Shown here in pieces: positions 24,548 through 33,627 of a stretch of DNA of 64,000 bases. The first letter of the stretch is position 1. Every line of letters starts with the position of its first letter. The translations under genes and the position numbers were made by a program. The notes below the pieces were generated by a model that saw nothing but the letters and a program-made list of their open reading frames with translations, was not told the DNA's origin and ran no database searches. The stretch covers positions 2,170,001-2,234,000 of the forward strand of contig NZ_CP080203.1 of the NCBI RefSeq assembly GCF_020424085.1. The letters run 5' to 3'. This DNA is from Mycetocola spongiae. Lineage in GTDB: Bacteria > Actinomycetota > Actinomycetes > Actinomycetales > Microbacteriaceae.

Positions 24548-25527
24548 GCAATATCGTGACCATGCCCATGGCCAAGGCCATTAACGCGGGCCTGCGCGCC
24601 GCCCTCGGCGAGGACCCCCGCGTCCTGCTGATGGGCGAGGACATCGGCCCGCTCGGCGGCGTCTTCCGCGTGACCGAGGGGCTTCAGGCCGAGTTTGGTG
24701 AGCGCCGGGTCATGGATACCCCGCTCGCCGAATCCGCGATCATCGGTACCGCGATCGGGCTCGCGATGCGCGGCTTCCGCCCCGTATGCGAGATCCAGTT
24801 TGACGGCTTCATCTATCCGGGCTTTGACCAGATCGTGTCCCAGCTGGCCAAGATGACCAATCGCCACGAGGGGGCCCAGGCCATGCCCGTGGTGATCCGC
24901 GTGCCCTATGGCGGACATATCGGCGCAATCGAGCACCACCAGGAGAGCCCCGAGGCCTATTTTGCGCATACCGCGGGCCTGCGCGTGATCAGCCCGTCCA
25001 CGCCCAATGACGCCTATTGGATGATCCAGGAGGCCGTGCTCAGCAACGACCCCGTGCTGTTTTTTGAGCCCAAGAGCCGCTACTGGCATAAGGGTGAGGT
25101 AAACCTGGACTCCCCCGTGCTGCCTCTGCATGCAGCGGGTGTGGCCCGGAGCGGAACCGATGTGACCCTCGTCGGTCACGGCGCAATGGTCTCGGTGCTG
25201 CTGCAGGCCGCGGCGCTCGCCGAGGCGGAGGGCGTGAGCGCCGAGGTCATCGACCTGCGCAGCCTCTCGCCGATCGACTATGCGCCCATTCTGGAGAGTG
25301 CCCGCAAGACCGGCCGCGTGATCGTGGCCCAGGAGGCCCCGGGCGAGGCCTCGATCGGCTCCGAGATCGCCGCAACCGTGGCCGAGAAGGCGTTCTATTC
25401 GCTCGAGGCCCCGGTGCTCCGGGTCTCCGGATTTGATACGCCGTTCCCCCCGGCTAAGCTCGAGGGCCTCTACCTGCCGGACGCCGACCGCATCCTCGAT
25501 GCGGTTGACCGCGCCCTGGCCTATTAG
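24544..25527 (+). CDS. pdhB: 2-oxoacid dehydrogenase E1 beta subunit
   Basis: 327 residues. The pyrimidine domain ([27 protein letters not shown], residues 9-35) is followed by [19 protein letters not shown] and [13 protein letters not shown]. The C-terminal transketolase domain has [35 protein letters not shown]. Forms an alpha2beta2 heterotetramer with the product of the preceding gene and decarboxylates the 2-oxo acid onto the E2 lipoyl arm. Confidence 0.93.
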   Translation: MSNIVTMPMAKAINAGLRAALGEDPRVLLMGEDIGPLGGVFRVTEGLQAEFGERRVMDTPLAESAIIGTAIGLAMRGFRPVCEIQFDGFIYPGFDQIVSQLAKMTNRHEGAQAMPVVIRVPYGGHIGAIEHHQESPEAYFAHTAGLRVISPSTPNDAYWMIQEAVLSNDPVLFFEPKSRYWHKGEVNLDSPVLPLHAAGVARSGTDVTLVGHGAMVSVLLQAAALAEAEGVSAEVIDLRSLSPIDYAPILESARKTGRVIVAQEAPGEASIGSEIAATVAEKAFYSLEAPVLRVSGFDTPFPPAKLEGLYLPDADRILDAVDRALAY

Positions 25528-25546
25528 TACCGATCAAGGAGACATC

Positions 25547-26872
25547 ATGAGCGAACAGCGCTTCCCCCTCCCGGACGTGGGCGAGGGCCTGACCGAGGCC
25601 GAAATCGTCTCGTGGAAGGTGGCACCGGGCGATACCGTGGAGGTCAATCAGACCCTCGTGGAAATCGAGACGGCCAAATCCCTCGTGGAACTGCCCTCCC
25701 CGTTTGCGGGTACCGTCTCGGAGATTTTGGTCCCCGAGGGTGAGACCGTGGACGTGGGCACCATCATCGTGACCATCGGCGATGGCCGGGCCGCCGCCGA
25801 GACCCCCGCGGCCCCCGCGCTCAGCGCCGAGGCCGCGCAGGCCGCGCGGGATACCCAGGACACGATTGCCGAGCCCGAGGACTCCGCCGGTGGCGGGGCC
25901 GTGCTGGTGGGCTATGGCACCGCGGGAGCGGTGAGCTCGCGCCGCCGCGGCCGTCCCGCCGCGCCGGTCGTGCGGCCGCAGCGCCCGCAGTCGGTGCCCG
26001 CCTCGCAGGCCCTGCCGATCATCGCGAAGCCGCCGATCCGCAAGCTTGCCAAGGACCTGGGTGTGAACCTCGCCGAGGTGGAGAGCACGGGCCTGGCCGG
26101 GGAGATCACGCGCGAGGATGTGATCCGTTCCGCGGGTCAGGCCAGCGTCTTCCGCAATATCGAGACGCCCGCGTGGGCCCCCGAGCGCGAGGAGCGCATT
26201 CCCGTGAAGGGCATGCGCAAGGCCATCGCGCAGGCCATGGTCACGAGCTATTTCACGGCCCCGCATGTGAGCGTTTTTGTGGACGTGGATGCCACCCGCA
26301 CGATGGAGTTTGTGAAGCGTCTGAAGGCCTCCCCCGATTTTGCCGGGGTCAAGGTATCCCCGCTGTTGATCATGGCCAAGGCCATGATCTGGGCCGTGCG
26401 CCGCAACCCGATGGTTAACGCCACGTGGACCGAGGAGGAGATCACGGTGCGTCATTATGTGAACCTCGGTGTGGCCGCCGCGACCCCGCGGGGGCTGATT
26501 GTGCCGAATGTGAAGGAGGCGCAGTCGATGACGCTCCTGGAGCTGGCCAAGGCCCTGGAGAACCTCACGCTCACCGCGCGCGATGGCAAGACCTCGCCCG
26601 CGGAGATGAAGGACGGCACCATCACGATCACCAATATCGGTGTATTCGGGATGGATACCGGCACCCCGATTCTGAATCCGGGCGAGGTGGGCATCGTGGC
26701 GCTGGGCACGATTAAGCAGAAGCCCTGGGTCGTGGATGGCGAGGTGCGCCCGCGGTTTGTTACCACGATCGGTGGCTCCTTTGACCACCGCGTGGTGGAC
26801 GGCGATGTGGTGTCGCGATTCATCGCCGATGTGGCCTCGATCATCGAGGAGCCGGCGCTGCTGCTCGACTAA
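25547..26872 (+). CDS. Dihydrolipoamide acyltransferase (E2) of the 2-oxoacid dehydrogenase complex
   Basis: 441 residues in the usual order: one lipoyl domain (residues 3-78; lipoyl-lysine Lys44 in IETAKS), an Ala/Gly/Pro-rich linker (85-150), a peripheral-subunit-binding domain ([19 protein letters not shown] followed by GEITREDV, about 165-195), and a catalytic core (about 215-441) with [10 protein letters not shown] near the C-terminus (catalytic His and Asp). ATG 25547 has AAGGAGA as ribosome binding site. No E3 (lipoamide dehydrogenase) gene follows; E3 must come from elsewhere. Confidence 0.93.
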   Translation: MSEQRFPLPDVGEGLTEAEIVSWKVAPGDTVEVNQTLVEIETAKSLVELPSPFAGTVSEILVPEGETVDVGTIIVTIGDGRAAAETPAAPALSAEAAQAARDTQDTIAEPEDSAGGGAVLVGYGTAGAVSSRRRGRPAAPVVRPQRPQSVPASQALPIIAKPPIRKLAKDLGVNLAEVESTGLAGEITREDVIRSAGQASVFRNIETPAWAPEREERIPVKGMRKAIAQAMVTSYFTAPHVSVFVDVDATRTMEFVKRLKASPDFAGVKVSPLLIMAKAMIWAVRRNPMVNATWTEEEITVRHYVNLGVAAATPRGLIVPNVKEAQSMTLLELAKALENLTLTARDGKTSPAEMKDGTITITNIGVFGMDTGTPILNPGEVGIVALGTIKQKPWVVDGEVRPRFVTTIGGSFDHRVVDGDVVSRFIADVASIIEEPALLLD

Positions 26873-26891
26873 TCTGCACCTCTTAATGGCC

Positions 26892-26944
26892 CGGCCCGGA
26901 CCCACGATTTCCTCGGAGATCGCGGGTCCGGGCCGCTGGTTTTT
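26892..26944 (+). terminator. Intrinsic terminator after the dehydrogenase operon
   Basis: CGGCCCGGACCC (26892-26903) pairs with GGGTCCGGGCCG (26924-26935), followed by CTGGTTTTT. Confidence 0.85.
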
Positions 26945-27402
26945 GGGGCCGCAATCGGTCCGTAATGGCCCCCGGTGGCGGGGTGCAACACGGGTTTTAC
27001 GTAACGATCAAGTAACACGCGCCCTTTCCCGTGCTGATCTGCCCTTTACCCGGGTAAAACATTCGCACATACCGCATAAACGCCCGGGATTCCGGGGCCG
27101 AGGGTTGGTGCATTTCCGGGCACCTTGTTAGCGTGGTGGAGGCCTTAGGGTCCAAAAACTAGCCCGCGAGCGAGTGGTTTTTTCCTCGGACGAGACCGCT
27201 CGACCGTATGGTCCGTTGCATCGGCTGCGATCCCCATGATCGAGCCGGGTGTGGCACCGATTCGCCCGGTCGCGGCCCCTTTCTGAGGGGACGCGGCGGG
27301 GCTTGATTGGGGGGAAGCCGCACCGGATGCCTCGTACCCGGACGCAAACAGCAAGTGTCGTTGACGACATTAATGTTCGCTCGTCAACGGCCAGGGAAAT
27401 CT
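26945..27402 (+). promoter_or_regulatory. 458-bp region between the dehydrogenase terminator and the betaine importer
   Basis: No gene is supported. It contains a perfect 14-bp palindrome, TTTACCCGGGTAAA (27045-27058). Further on are several hairpin-forming GC-rich stretches, for example CCCCTTTCTGAGGGG at about 27277 and CGGGGCTT...AAGCCG at about 27296-27320. A 9-bp inverted repeat, CGTTGACGA (27359-27367) with TCGTCAACG (27381-27389), has a CATTAATG palindrome between its arms. Together these suggest a regulated promoter with a long leader, consistent with osmotic control; no known riboswitch consensus could be matched. Confidence 0.5.
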
Positions 27403-28734
27403 GTGTCAGACACTTTCGCCGTCGAGGCAAAAAGCCTCTATAAAATTTTTGGCCGAAAATCGAAGGAGGCGCTGAAGCGCCTCCAGTCCGGTGCCAGCCG
27501 CGAGGAAATCGCCGGGCTGGGCACCGCCGCGGTCATCGATGCGTCATTCACCGTGGCGCAGGGAGAAATCTTTGTGGTGATGGGGCTGTCAGGTTCCGGA
27601 AAATCCACCCTCATTCGTATGCTCAACGGGCTGCTTGAGCCCACCTCGGGTTCGGTCCGGATCCAGGGACACGAGATCGCCGGGATCCCGGCGGCCGAGC
27701 TGCGCGCCGTGCGCCGCAAATCCGTGTCCATGGTCTTCCAGCACTTTGCCCTGCTTCCGCACCGCACCGTACTGGACAACGCCGCCTATGCCCTGGAGAT
27801 CCAGGGAATGCCGCTTGCCGAGCGCCGCGCCCGCGCGCTGGACGTGGTGGGCCGCGTGGGCCTATCCGGGTGGGAGGATAAGTTCCCGCATGAGCTCTCC
27901 GGAGGCATGCAGCAGCGCGTGGGCCTCGCCCGCGCCCTCGCCGCCGATACCGATATTTTGCTCATGGACGAGGCGTTCTCCGCGCTCGACCCGCTGATCC
28001 GGCGCGAGATGCAGGAGCAGCTGGTAGACCTCCAGCGCGAGCTGGGCAAAACCATCATCTTCATCACCCACGACCTCAACGAGGCCATGTTCCTCGGCGA
28101 TCGCATCGCCGTGATGCGCGATGGCCGCATCGTGCAGGTGGGCACGCCCGACGATATCCTCACCGATCCGGCCACCGATTATGTGGCCCAGTTTGTGCAG
28201 GATGTGGACCGCGCCCGCGTGCTCACCGCCGCGGGGGTCATGGAGGCACCGCATGCGGTGGTCCAGGTCTCCGCCGGGCCGCGCGCCGCGCTGCGCATCA
28301 TGCGCGATAAGCAGACCTCCGCGGTATTTGTGATCGGCCCGGGCCGCCGCCTGCTGGGTGTGGCCCGCGATCGCGATGTGCTGCAACAGGTGCGCGCCGG
28401 TATCACCGACCTCTCGCTAGTGGTGCGGAATGACGCCGCGACCGTGGCGGGCGATGTTCACCTCACCGAGCTCTTTGAGCTCTCCGCCGAGAGCTCGCTT
28501 CCGGTGGCCGTGGTAGACGATAAGGTGCGCCTGATCGGTGTGGTCCCCCGGGTCACGCTGCTCGCGGCAATGGCCAATGTTCCGGCCACCACCACGGGCG
28601 AGAACGCCGTCATCGAGCCCGCCCCCACGGTTCCCGTGGATGTCATCACCGCGACCCTGCGCTCGGCCTCCGAGAAGCTCGGCGAGGACGATGCCACGCG
28701 GGCCGCCGCCACTACCGAGGGGAGCGCCTCATGA
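27403..28734 (+). CDS. opuAA: Glycine betaine/proline ABC importer, ATP-binding subunit with CBS domains
   Basis: 443 residues. ABC features: Walker A GLSGSGKST (about residues 64-72), Q-loop in MVFQHFALLPHRTV, signature LSGGMQQRVGLARAL (about 165-179), Walker B ILLMDEAFSALDP and switch FITHDLNEA. N-terminal SLYKIFGRKSKEALKRLQSGASREEI is typical of ProV/OpuAA. A CBS-domain pair follows (about 280-420), which in OpuA senses ionic strength or c-di-AMP. GTG 27403 sits just after the AGGGA box. Three further importer genes follow. Confidence 0.9.
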   Translation: MSDTFAVEAKSLYKIFGRKSKEALKRLQSGASREEIAGLGTAAVIDASFTVAQGEIFVVMGLSGSGKSTLIRMLNGLLEPTSGSVRIQGHEIAGIPAAELRAVRRKSVSMVFQHFALLPHRTVLDNAAYALEIQGMPLAERRARALDVVGRVGLSGWEDKFPHELSGGMQQRVGLARALAADTDILLMDEAFSALDPLIRREMQEQLVDLQRELGKTIIFITHDLNEAMFLGDRIAVMRDGRIVQVGTPDDILTDPATDYVAQFVQDVDRARVLTAAGVMEAPHAVVQVSAGPRAALRIMRDKQTSAVFVIGPGRRLLGVARDRDVLQQVRAGITDLSLVVRNDAATVAGDVHLTELFELSAESSLPVAVVDDKVRLIGVVPRVTLLAAMANVPATTTGENAVIEPAPTVPVDVITATLRSASEKLGEDDATRAAATTEGSAS

Positions 28735-29630
28735 TCGCCGCCACCCTGCGCCTGAATGCCTGGGACGACTTCCTGGCCAATCCCCGGATTCCCCTCGGCG
28801 AATGGGCCGAGGATTTTGTGGAATTCATCACGGGGGCCTTCTCGGGCCTCTTTGACGTGATCCGCTCGGTCTTCCTCGGCATGTACGAGGGCGTCGACTT
28901 TATCTTCTCCGCTCCCCCGTTCTGGATCGTCATCCTTATCCTGGCCGGCCTCGGCTGGTGGGTGCGCGGCTGGGTCTTTGGCGTGGGCACCCTGGTGGGG
29001 CTCACCCTGATCTTCCTGATGGCGCAGTGGGATAACGCCATGCATACCCTCGCGCTGGTCCTGGTCGCGAGCTTTATCGCGATCCTCATCAGCGTGCCGC
29101 TGGGTATTCTGGCGGCCCGCTCCAATCTGGCCTCGGGCATCATCCGCCCGATCCTGGATTTCCTGCAGACCATGCCCGCGTTTGTCTATCTGATCCCCGC
29201 GCTGGTGCTGTTCCGGGTGGGAGTGGTGCCCGGAATCGTGGCCACCATCCTATTTGCGATGGCCCCCGGTGTGCGCTTTACCGAGCTGGGTATCCGCGGC
29301 GTGGACAGCGAGGTTGTGGAGGCCGGGCAGGCCTTTGGTGCCTCCCCCGGGCGCATCCTGCGCCAGATTCAGCTCCCTCTGGCCCTGCCCACGATCATGG
29401 CCGGTGTCAACCAGGTCATCATGCTCTCGCTGTCGATGGTGGTTATCGCCGGAATGGTGGGCGCCGACGGCCTGGGTAAGGACGTCGTGGCCGGCCTGAT
29501 GCAACTGGATGTGGGCCTGGGCGTGGAGGCCGGACTGGGTGTGGTGATCCTCGCGATCTACCTCGACCGGATCACGGCCGCGCTGTCCAAGCCGCGGCGT
29601 AAGCGCTCGAAGCCCGAGCCCGCCGCCTAA
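28731..29630 (+). CDS. opuAB: Glycine betaine/proline ABC importer, permease subunit
   Basis: 299 residues, about seven TM helices. An amphipathic N-terminus (WAEDFVEFITGAFSGLFDVI) precedes the core with QTMPAFVYLIPALVLF (about residues 144-159). The EAA loop appears as EVVEAGQAFGASPGRILRQIQLPLALPTIMAG, coupling to the ATPase. ATGA overlap with the ATPase gene. Imports compatible solutes together with opuAA and the binding lipoproteins. Confidence 0.92.
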   Translation: MIAATLRLNAWDDFLANPRIPLGEWAEDFVEFITGAFSGLFDVIRSVFLGMYEGVDFIFSAPPFWIVILILAGLGWWVRGWVFGVGTLVGLTLIFLMAQWDNAMHTLALVLVASFIAILISVPLGILAARSNLASGIIRPILDFLQTMPAFVYLIPALVLFRVGVVPGIVATILFAMAPGVRFTELGIRGVDSEVVEAGQAFGASPGRILRQIQLPLALPTIMAGVNQVIMLSLSMVVIAGMVGADGLGKDVVAGLMQLDVGLGVEAGLGVVILAIYLDRITAALSKPRRKRSKPEPAA

Positions 29631-29694
29631 ATACCGTTCTCTCTGAAATAACCCCAACTCGCGGTCCGCGTGACCGCGCAGGAAAGGAAACATC

Positions 29695-30591
29695 ATGAAC
29701 ACGAAGTTAAAAATTGCCGGGGCCGGAGTGGCCCTCGCGGGCCTGCTGGCCATCACCGGATGTAGCTCCCAGGCCGAGGCCGTGAAGCACGATAACGGCG
29801 ACGAGAAGGCCATGAATATCGCGGTCTTTAACGGCTGGGATGAGGGCGTGGCCGCGTCCGAGCTGTGGAAGGAAATCCTCACGGAGAAGGGCTACGACGT
29901 GAAGCTCTCCCCCGCCGATGTGGCCCCCATTTACCAGGGCCTCTCCGATGGCGATTATGACGTGGTGCTGGATACCTGGCTGCCCACGACCCATAAAACC
30001 TATATGGAAAAAAATAAGGATAAGGTCGTGGACCTCGGGGCCTGGTACGACGAGGCCAAGCTCACGCTCGCGGTCAACGCCGATGCCCCGATCGATTCGA
30101 TCGATGAGCTGCTTGCCAATGCCGATACCTTTAACGGCAAGATCATCGGGATCGAGCCCGGCGCCGGGCTGACCACCCAGGTCAAGGACAATACGATTCC
30201 CGAGTATAAGCTCGACGAAAAATTCACCCTGACCACCAGCTCCACCCCCGGGATGCTCTCCGAACTGAAGACCGCGCTGGATAAAAACGAAAATATCGTG
30301 GTCACGCTGTGGCGCCCGCACTGGGCCTATGACGCGTTTGATATCAAGGACCTGAAGGACCCCAAGAACACCCTCGGCGTTGCCGAGAGCGTGCACTCGG
30401 TGGGGACCAAGGAGTTTGAGAACCGCTTCCCCGAGGCGGCCGGCTGGATTAAGAACTTCACGATGTCCAGCGATCAGCTGAACTCGCTTGAGAACGCCAT
30501 GTTCAACTCGGGCAAGATCGACGACTATACCCCCGTGGTGAAGAAGTGGATCTCCGAGAACCAGGACTACGTTGACTCGCTGACCAAGTAG
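29695..30591 (+). CDS. opuAC: Glycine betaine-binding lipoprotein (first copy)
   Basis: 298 residues. Signal peptide with lipobox ITGC (Cys23). The mature part is an OpuAC fold: IAVFNGWDEGVAASELWKEIL (about residues 42-62), DTWLPTTHKTYMEKN, and KIIGIEPGAGLTTQV. LWRPHWAYDAFDIKDLKDPK (about 203-222) carries Trp/Tyr residues of the quaternary-ammonium cage. Ribosome binding site AAAGGA. Delivers betaine-type solutes to the OpuAB permease. Confidence 0.92.
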   Translation: MNTKLKIAGAGVALAGLLAITGCSSQAEAVKHDNGDEKAMNIAVFNGWDEGVAASELWKEILTEKGYDVKLSPADVAPIYQGLSDGDYDVVLDTWLPTTHKTYMEKNKDKVVDLGAWYDEAKLTLAVNADAPIDSIDELLANADTFNGKIIGIEPGAGLTTQVKDNTIPEYKLDEKFTLTTSSTPGMLSELKTALDKNENIVVTLWRPHWAYDAFDIKDLKDPKNTLGVAESVHSVGTKEFENRFPEAAGWIKNFTMSSDQLNSLENAMFNSGKIDDYTPVVKKWISENQDYVDSLTK

Positions 30592-30704
30592 CACCCCGCA
30601 CCGCTTTCCGGCGGCCAGGCATCCCGCCGAGCACTCGCTCCGGGGCGCCCGGCCGCCGGTTGTGGTTTTGCCCGGGCTTTCCGGGCCCGATGAGAGGAAA
30701 AACA

Positions 30705-31592
30705 ATGAGGTTTGGACAAAAAATATCGCTCGCGGCGGCCGCGACGGCGGCGCTGCTGATGCTCGGCGGCTGCTCGGCACCGGCCGCGGAGAAGCTTGCC
30801 AACGGCGACGAAAAAAAGGTCACGCTCGCGGTATTTAACGGCTGGGATGAGGGCATCGCCGCATCCGAGCTATGGCGGGCGGTCCTCACCGAGCGCGGCT
30901 ATGACGTCACCCTGAAATACGCCGATGTGGCCCCGGTTTTTGCGGGCCTGGCGGCCAATGATTATGATTTTGTGCTCGACTCCTGGCTGCCGGTGATGCA
31001 CGGCGAATATCTCAAAAAATACGGTGCGGATGTGGAGGATCTGGGGGCGTGGTTCCCGGATGGCAGGCTCACGATTGCGGTGAATGCCGATGCGCCGATT
31101 AATACGCTCGAGGAATTGCAGGAGCACGCGGGCGAATTTGGTAACCGCATTATGGGGATCGAGTCCGGGGCGAGCTATATGAAGGCGGTGCAGGAGCGGC
31201 TTATTCCCGATTATGGGCTGACCGATATTACGCTCGCCACGAGTTCCACCCCGGCGATGCTCGCGGAGCTCAAGACCGCGCTGGGCAAGGGCGAAAATAT
31301 CGCGGTCACGATGTGGCACCCGCACTGGGCCTATGACGCCTTTGAGCTGAAGGACCTGCCCGATCCGAAGGGTTCGCTGGGGGAAACCGAGGGGGTCCAC
31401 GCGGTGGCCAGCGGGGAGTTTGGCACGCGTTTTCCCACGCTGCACCGCTGGATTTCGGAGTTTAGGATGGATGGCGACACCCTCAACTCGCTCGAAAACG
31501 CGATGTTTAACGACCGCAAGGGAGACCTCTCGGAGCTGGTGCGCGAGTGGATGGATCAGAACCCGGAGTATGTGGCGACGCTCGCGCAATAG
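30705..31592 (+). CDS. Glycine betaine-binding lipoprotein (second, divergent copy)
   Basis: 295 residues; a tandem paralogue of the preceding gene, aligned along its full length (both contain NGWDEG, then IAASELWRAVL or VAASELWKEIL; both have HWAYDAF and end with SLENAMFN and a Trp-rich tail). Lipobox LGGC (Cys22). Codon use is more AT-leaning than its neighbour (ATT, TAT, AAT and GAT are frequent), as if it has diverged under weaker expression or came in separately. WLPVMHGEYL replaces WLPTTHKTYM in the ligand region, so substrate range may differ. Start ATG 30705 with GAGAGGA upstream. Confidence 0.88.
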   Translation: MRFGQKISLAAAATAALLMLGGCSAPAAEKLANGDEKKVTLAVFNGWDEGIAASELWRAVLTERGYDVTLKYADVAPVFAGLAANDYDFVLDSWLPVMHGEYLKKYGADVEDLGAWFPDGRLTIAVNADAPINTLEELQEHAGEFGNRIMGIESGASYMKAVQERLIPDYGLTDITLATSSTPAMLAELKTALGKGENIAVTMWHPHWAYDAFELKDLPDPKGSLGETEGVHAVASGEFGTRFPTLHRWISEFRMDGDTLNSLENAMFNDRKGDLSELVREWMDQNPEYVATLAQ

Positions 31593-31604
31593 CGGGGCGG
31601 GCGC

Positions 31605-31636
31605 CCGGCGGCGGGGTTATCTGGCCCCGCCGCCGG
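31605..31636 (+). terminator. Strong hairpin after the betaine operon
   Basis: CCGGCGGCGGGG (31605-31616) pairs with CCCCGCCGCCGG (31625-31636) around an 8-nt loop; no T-tract follows. Confidence 0.65.
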
Positions 31637-31685
31637 CGCGTATACCGGCCTCCAAACGGCCTGTAGTCATACCCACCACCCAAAT

Positions 31686-31700
31686 TGAGAATGGTTATCA
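31686..31700. promoter_or_regulatory. Zur-type operator upstream of znuA
   Basis: TGAGAATGGTTATCA is an imperfect dyad of the actinobacterial Zur-box kind (TGA-AA---TT-TCA) and ends 20 bp before the ATG of znuA. The regulator encoded at the end of the same cluster is the obvious ligand. Zinc-bound Zur would shut the operon off. Confidence 0.75.
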
Positions 31701-31720
31701 TTACTGTTAGTGTGGGGGTT

Positions 31721-32755
31721 ATGAAAAAATCCCTTCGATTTTCCCTGCTGGCCGTCCCGGCCCTGGCCCTGGTCTTGAGCGGTTGCTCGACCACCGCCGC
31801 GCCCGGAGCCTCGGGTTCCCCCGCCGCCGATACCGTGTCCATCGTGGCGTCCACCAATGTTTATGGATCGATTGCCGAGGCCGTCGCCGGCGGGCACGGC
31901 CAGGTGACCAGCCTGGTGACCTCCGCCGCGCAGGACCCGCATAGCTATGAGGCCAACGCGCAGGACACCCTGGCTATTTCCAAGGCCGACCTCGTGATCA
32001 AAAACGGCGGTGGCTACGATAGCTTCATCGACTCCCTGCTCAGCGCCGCCAAGGGCGAGGCGCCCGTGGTGCTGAACGCCTCCGAGGCCTCCGGCCTGAT
32101 GCCGGGCCACGAGGCACACGATCACTCCGCCGAGGATTCCCATGAGCACTCCTCCGAGGAGCCCGCCACCGAGGACGCGCATGATCACGCCGCCGAGGAG
32201 GAGGGTCACGAGGGCCACGATCATATCGAGGGCTTTAATGAGCACGTCTGGTACAGCCTCGAGGGTATGAAGGCCGTCTCCCATGACCTCGCGCATGAGC
32301 TGGGCGATCTGCGCCCCGAGTTCGCCGCGGACTTCCACAAAAACTACGAGGACTTTAACGCCAAGATCGACGCGCTCCTGGCCGAGGCCGACGCGCTGCA
32401 CGCCCAGACCGCGGGCAAAAACGCCGCGATCACCGAGCCTGTGCCGCTGTATCTGCTGGAGGCCGTGGGCCTTAAGAACGTAACCCCCGAGGCCTTCAGC
32501 GAGGCCATCGAGGAGGGCACCGACGTATCCCCCGCCACGATGGCCGAAACGCTGTCGATCATGGGCGACGGCTCGCTTGCCCTGCTCGCCTACAATGAAC
32601 AGACGAGTGGTTCCGAGACCGAGAAGGTTCGTTCCGCCGCCGAAACCGAGGGTGTCCCGATCGTGAACTTCACCGAGACCCTCCCCGAGAATAAGGATTA
32701 TGTGAGCTGGATGCAGGAGAACCTCGACAACATCTCAAAGGCACTCGGCAAGTGA
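31721..32755 (+). CDS. znuA: Zinc ABC importer, substrate-binding lipoprotein
   Basis: 344-residue cluster A-I binding protein. Signal peptide and lipobox LSGC (Cys22). The mature N-domain begins VSIVASTNVYGSIAEAVAGG, with a metal His in AQDPHSYEA (about residue 76). A His/Asp/Glu-rich loop at about 125-175 (EAHDHSAEDSHEHSSEE, then DAHDHAAEEEGHEGHDH) is typical of zinc rather than manganese binding proteins. EHVWYSLEGM supplies a second metal His. The C-domain ends with FTETLPENKDYVSWMQENL. Stop overlaps the next start (GTGA). Confidence 0.92.
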   Translation: MKKSLRFSLLAVPALALVLSGCSTTAAPGASGSPAADTVSIVASTNVYGSIAEAVAGGHGQVTSLVTSAAQDPHSYEANAQDTLAISKADLVIKNGGGYDSFIDSLLSAAKGEAPVVLNASEASGLMPGHEAHDHSAEDSHEHSSEEPATEDAHDHAAEEEGHEGHDHIEGFNEHVWYSLEGMKAVSHDLAHELGDLRPEFAADFHKNYEDFNAKIDALLAEADALHAQTAGKNAAITEPVPLYLLEAVGLKNVTPEAFSEAIEEGTDVSPATMAETLSIMGDGSLALLAYNEQTSGSETEKVRSAAETEGVPIVNFTETLPENKDYVSWMQENLDNISKALGK

Positions 32756-33627
32756 GCGACGCACCGATGGCCGCGCCCGTGAACCCTCACGCGCACGCTA
32801 CCAGCGGGCCGCCGGTGCTGAGTCTGCGCGATGCCGAACTCGGTTTTGGCGATCGCACCCTGTGGTCGGGACTCTCCCTCGATGTTTGCGAGGGGGAGTT
32901 TCTGGCCGTGCTGGGGCCCAATGGTTCGGGCAAGTCCAGCCTGCTGAAGACCATCCTGGGCCAGCAGTCCCTGGATCACGGCAGCATGAGCTTTGACGGC
33001 CATCCCGTGCACCGCGGGGATCGCCGCATCGGCTATATCCCGCAGCAAAAAATGATTCCCGCGGGCACCCCGATGCGCGCCCGCGACCTGGTCTCCCTCG
33101 GCGTGAACGGCCATCGTTTTGGCCTGCCGATCACGCGCCGGGCCGAGCGTGAGCGCGTGGACGAGCTGCTGGAGGCCGTGGGCGCCACCGAGTTTGCCGA
33201 CGCGCCCGTGGGCACCCTCTCCGGCGGGGAGCAGCAGCGCCTGCGCGTGGGCCAGGCCCTCGCCGGTGACCCGCACCTGCTCCTCTGCGATGAGCCGCTG
33301 CTGAGCCTGGACCTGAACCATCAGCGCGAGGTCTCCGAGCTGATAAACGGCCGCCGCCTCTCGCACGGCACCCCCGTGGTTTTTGTCACCCACGATGTGA
33401 ACCCCGTGCTGGGCATGGTGGATCGCATCCTCTATTTGGCGGGGGGACGCTTCCGCGAGGGCACCCCGGACGAGGTGCTGCGCACCGATGTCCTGAGCGA
33501 GCTTTATGGCACCCCGGTGGAGGTTTTCCGTTCCCGCGGCCGCGTAGTGGTCATGGGTATCCCGGACTCCCACGAACATCCCCACCCGCATCCCGCGGCC
33601 ACTCCCGGAGCGGATATACACGCATGA
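32752..33627 (+). CDS. znuC: Zinc ABC importer, ATP-binding subunit
   Basis: 291 residues. Walker A LGPNGSGKSS (about residues 56-65), Q-loop in GYIPQQKMIPAGTP, signature LSGGEQQRLRVGQAL (about 155-169), Walker B LLLCDEPLLSLD and switch VVFVTHDVNPVL. The C-terminus is His-rich (HEHPHPHPAA), which may bind metal. Overlaps both neighbours by 4 nt. Confidence 0.92.
   Translation: MSDAPMAAPVNPHAHATSGPPVLSLRDAELGFGDRTLWSGLSLDVCEGEFLAVLGPNGSGKSSLLKTILGQQSLDHGSMSFDGHPVHRGDRRIGYIPQQKMIPAGTPMRARDLVSLGVNGHRFGLPITRRAERERVDELLEAVGATEFADAPVGTLSGGEQQRLRVGQALAGDPHLLLCDEPLLSLDLNHQREVSELINGRRLSHGTPVVFVTHDVNPVLGMVDRILYLAGGRFREGTPDEVLRTDVLSELYGTPVEVFRSRGRVVVMGIPDSHEHPHPHPAATPGADIHA

Noticed and set aside
26945-27402. 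A c-di-AMP (ydaO) riboswitch before opuAA
   Set aside because: The conserved blocks of that riboswitch as I remember them could not be found; only generic hairpins and dyads are present.
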